Below are positions 62,001-64,000 of a stretch of DNA of 64,000 bases, one piece after another. The stretch comes from Aspidapion aeneum (lineage: Eukaryota; Arthropoda; Insecta; Coleoptera; Brentidae). The notes under the pieces were generated by a model that had not been told where the DNA came from, did not search any database, and was given only the letters and a program-made list of their open reading frames with translations. Each line of letters opens with the position of its first letter. Positions within the stretch are counted from its first letter, which is position 1. Location of the stretch: assembly GCA_963576565.1 (NCBI GenBank), contig OY755045.1, positions 35,608,667 to 35,672,666 of the forward strand. Direction: 5' to 3'. Made by a program: the position numbers and the translations under genes.

Positions 62001-62569
62001 CTGGATTAGCAGAAAGTGGAGTAAAGGCGGTAAAAACGCATTTGTATCGCGTTATCGGAAGCCAGGTTTTAACGTACGAAGAGCTTTATACGGTCTTAGT
62101 ACAAGTGGAAGCGCTATTAAATTCTAGACCATTGTCTCCTTTATCTAGCGACCCCAATGATTTGTCTGCGTTGACACCAAATCATTTTTTGACTCTAGAA
62201 CCTGTTTGTAGTTTACCCGATCCTGATGTAACCAGTATCAAACTAAACCGCCTCTCTAGATGGCAGATGATCCAAAGATTACATCAGGATTTTTGGGCGC
62301 GTTATTCTAAGGAATATTTACATACACTGCAGCAGCGGTCCAAGTGGCTGGAACCCACTTGTCCCGCCCCTGCTATAGGTACTATGGTACACATAAAGTC
62401 GGATAATTTACCACCGACAAAATGGTCGCTTGGTAGAATTATTGCCCTTCACCCAGGTGAAGATCAAATCTCACGTGTTGCCACTGTGCGCACTGTCTCA
62501 GGAATATTTCAAAGACCTCTGGTAAAGCTATGTCCTTTACCGATGGACTTTGAACCGGAAACCATTTAA
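59029..62569 (+). pseudogene. gag-pol: BEL-2 Pol: reverse transcriptase, RNase H, integrase
   Basis: The remainder of the polyprotein, open from just after the break; a methionine at 59090 gives 1159 residues, but it lies inside the protease domain (LLGADIFPYIL) and is unlikely to be a real start. Numbering from it: reverse transcriptase with Asp236 and YVDD at 312-315; RNase H with Asp488, Glu531, Asp563 and Asp609; integrase zinc site His796, His801, Cys831, Cys834; integrase core Asp866, Asp933, Glu975, the same 41-residue Asp-to-Glu spacing as in BEL-1; then a DUF5641-type tail from about 1060. No other lesion was seen. Without fusion to Gag and an intact protease this copy is probably defective on its own, though proteins from intact relatives could mobilise it. 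Confidence 0.9.
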
Positions 62570-62591
62570 AAATTACATCAATGTAATTTTT
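62568..62591 (+). other. hairpin after the BEL-2 stop codon
   Basis: AAAAATTACA, a four-base loop, and TGTAATTTTT form a perfect stem right after the stop codon and just before the purine tract. Confidence 0.6.
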
Positions 62592-62603
62592 AGGCGGGCA
62601 GAA
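62592..62603 (+). promoter_or_regulatory. polypurine tract of BEL-2
   Basis: AGGCGGGCAGAA abuts the 3' LTR. One C interrupts the purines on each side of the GGG. Confidence 0.65.
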
Positions 62604-63023
62604 TGTCCAAAATTCACTCGCCTTTGTAAATATACTTTTGGGTATAAGAATTTTGTTTTATTTTAATATTTTTCTCGCGTTTATACGTTCGTATTTGTCT
62701 TTAAGAATTTTGGCGAATGCGATTGAAAACTTTATTTTATTTTACTTTCTGAGCATGTTCAATTGCATCTTCGCGCACTCAACCAGTTGAATTTGTACAT
62801 TGGGGGTGTGCGCGCTTCGATATATGACAATTGCTGTCGAAAAATCACTTCTGTGTGAAAGACGTCACAAACAACACGCTGCAAAAACAGGGGTAAGTGC
62901 ATCTTCAACTGTTCGTAATTATTTTCAGTTCAGATTTCATAATTAATTAAATTATTCGCAGGTGATTGGTAAACTAATTTTATGAACCAGCAATCTAATT
63001 AATTTTTCGCTTTATTCCAATCA
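62604..63023 (+). repeat. BEL-2 3' LTR
   Basis: 420 bp, the same as the 5' LTR except for one additional T in the TTTT run near 62655. Followed by the duplication ATCTT. Confidence 0.92.
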
Positions 63024-64000
63024 ATCTTCTTCCTATAAGTCCAGAGATGGACTAAGCTTCTTTTTTGTCGTGAACTTGACAAAAGCAGGGACTAAAAGAA
63101 GACCGACATTTATCTTGGAGCATCAGTACGAAACATGTTATGCCTCTCTTTTAACTCGAGTCTACTGTCACAGCTCGAGAGAGTTTGATAAGAGAGTAGT
63201 GACTTTGTCGTCCTGTTTAGAATCATTTATTCAAGAGAAAATGATCTCATCCCATCAATAGAGAGCGATACGAGATAAAAGAGAGGGTTCCCTCTGGTGG
63301 ATACCATTTTATCTTAAGATGAGAGACGAAGTTCGAGGAAAGCATTTTTCTTTAGTATAAAATACTTATCTGGTTTTGTCTAGACGACTTTTAAAACAAA
63401 AGAATAGAGGAAAGCGGAGTAAGACAGGGCTATTGTGCAAGACAGGATTGCATGTAGTAATTTCATATATCTTTTTGCAGATATAAACACAATCGAATAA
63501 ATTGTTAACGTGAAAACATTTTATCGGCAAAATTACTCACAACTATAGGTATAGTTACAAATAAAAATTCTGTAGATATTATCCCAGGTTTTTTTTTGCC
63601 AAGGACTTATAGATATGTGTTAAAGTTCATCATTTGAAGTAAAATGGGCGTAGTTTTTTTTTCTGATTAAATTATCAACATTTTCTTAGCGTATGTTTTG
63701 CCATTCTGCTAAACCTGTTCCAGTTTGGCCGACATTTCCTGTGCTCTCACCCTTCCGTTCAAGCTGGCCCTTTAAACTTTCAACGAGATTCAAGCTTGTA
63801 AACATGCAGGCCAGCTTTAAAATGAGACACTTTCCATTTAAAGACATTCTCGAGCAGTTGTGCTATTCTGGGCGGGTGTATTATCTTGCATTAAAATAAA
63901 ATTACTCCTAATTTCACTTATCCAAAGCCTAACTACTAATTCTCATACCCAATCAGGCAGAACATTGCGATTCCTTTAATTTGTTTGGGGATAGAGGTAG
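63024..64000. other. flank right of BEL-2, no recognised gene
   Basis: Frames at 63070-63261 and 63693-63899 have no recognisable family and no conserved start context. The sequence is less AT-rich around 63090-63320 than its surroundings but shows no clear splice-bounded exon. No repeats with partners elsewhere in the window were noticed. Confidence 0.4.

Larger units (their letters stand above)
55852..63023 (+). mobile_element. BEL/Pao LTR retrotransposon BEL-2, one frameshift
   Basis: A 7172-bp element with LTRs of 419 and 420 bp that appear to differ by a single T, a 5-bp duplication ATCTT (55847-55851 and 63024-63028), a tRNA-Tyr-like primer site, gag-pol and a purine tract. The polyprotein has the same domain order as BEL-1 but is clearly a different family. 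One frameshift near 59000-59030 separates Gag plus early protease from the rest of Pol. Near-identical LTRs mean a very recent insertion. Confidence 0.93.

Noticed and set aside
55852..63023. Envelope gene making BEL-2 or BEL-1 an endogenous retrovirus
   Set aside because: The gap between the end of Pol and the 3' LTR is only about 35-42 bases in both, leaving no room for an envelope frame.

Overview
The window is AT-rich eukaryotic DNA that reads as an intergenic, transposon-dense stretch of an arthropod genome, most likely an insect. The reasons are the transposon mix (two BEL/Pao LTR retrotransposons, a jockey-type non-LTR element, a Penelope-like remnant, hAT, pogo and possibly P-like DNA transposon debris, many foldback MITEs), tRNA-Tyr-like primer sites, and a satellite built from CCTAA and CCCAA pentamers. 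No complete host gene, rRNA, tRNA, CRISPR array or operon was seen. One short exon-like open segment (39664-39820) is the only candidate for non-transposon coding sequence.

Layout. 1-2589: foldback, Penelope-like remnant with inverted terminal repeats, then the left half of an older repeat. 2590-10449: complete BEL/Pao element (BEL-1) with one intact 1763-codon gag-pol, 708-bp LTRs and a 5-bp target duplication. 10450-14600: old tandem satellites, hairpin-bounded repeat blocks and a CTGT microsatellite. 14876-17100: long palindromic foldbacks. 17620-22403: an intact jockey-like element on the minus strand (17961-22377) inserted with a 16-bp target duplication into the 3' end of another non-LTR reverse transcriptase gene. 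22404-30480: Penelope-type palindrome, pogo-like relic, segmental duplication, minisatellite, MITEs and a possible P-type transposase tail. 30491-32081: decayed hAT element with inverted ends, a near-perfect 8-bp duplication and a broken transposase C-terminus. 33994-46000: hAT MITEs with perfect 8-bp duplications, tandem repeats, and nested foldbacks including two copies of a CCCACATAG-ended element. 46680-54270: old repeats, a foldback element with minisatellite arms and a 9-bp duplication (49536-50367), a GC-rich foldback, and a telomere-like decamer array. 55852-63023: second BEL/Pao element (BEL-2), LTRs differing by one base, gag-pol broken by one frameshift in a tetranucleotide run. 63024-64000: no recognised gene.

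How the genes work together: each BEL polyprotein carries its own Gag, aspartic protease, reverse transcriptase, RNase H and integrase, so its LTRs, primer site and polypurine tract form a self-contained replication unit. The jockey-like ORF1 (RNA-binding zinc knuckles) and ORF2 (endonuclease plus reverse transcriptase) form a two-protein unit that moves by target-primed reverse transcription. The rest is mostly non-autonomous and would depend on enzymes encoded elsewhere. All calls come from reading the sequence by eye; no database search was run.
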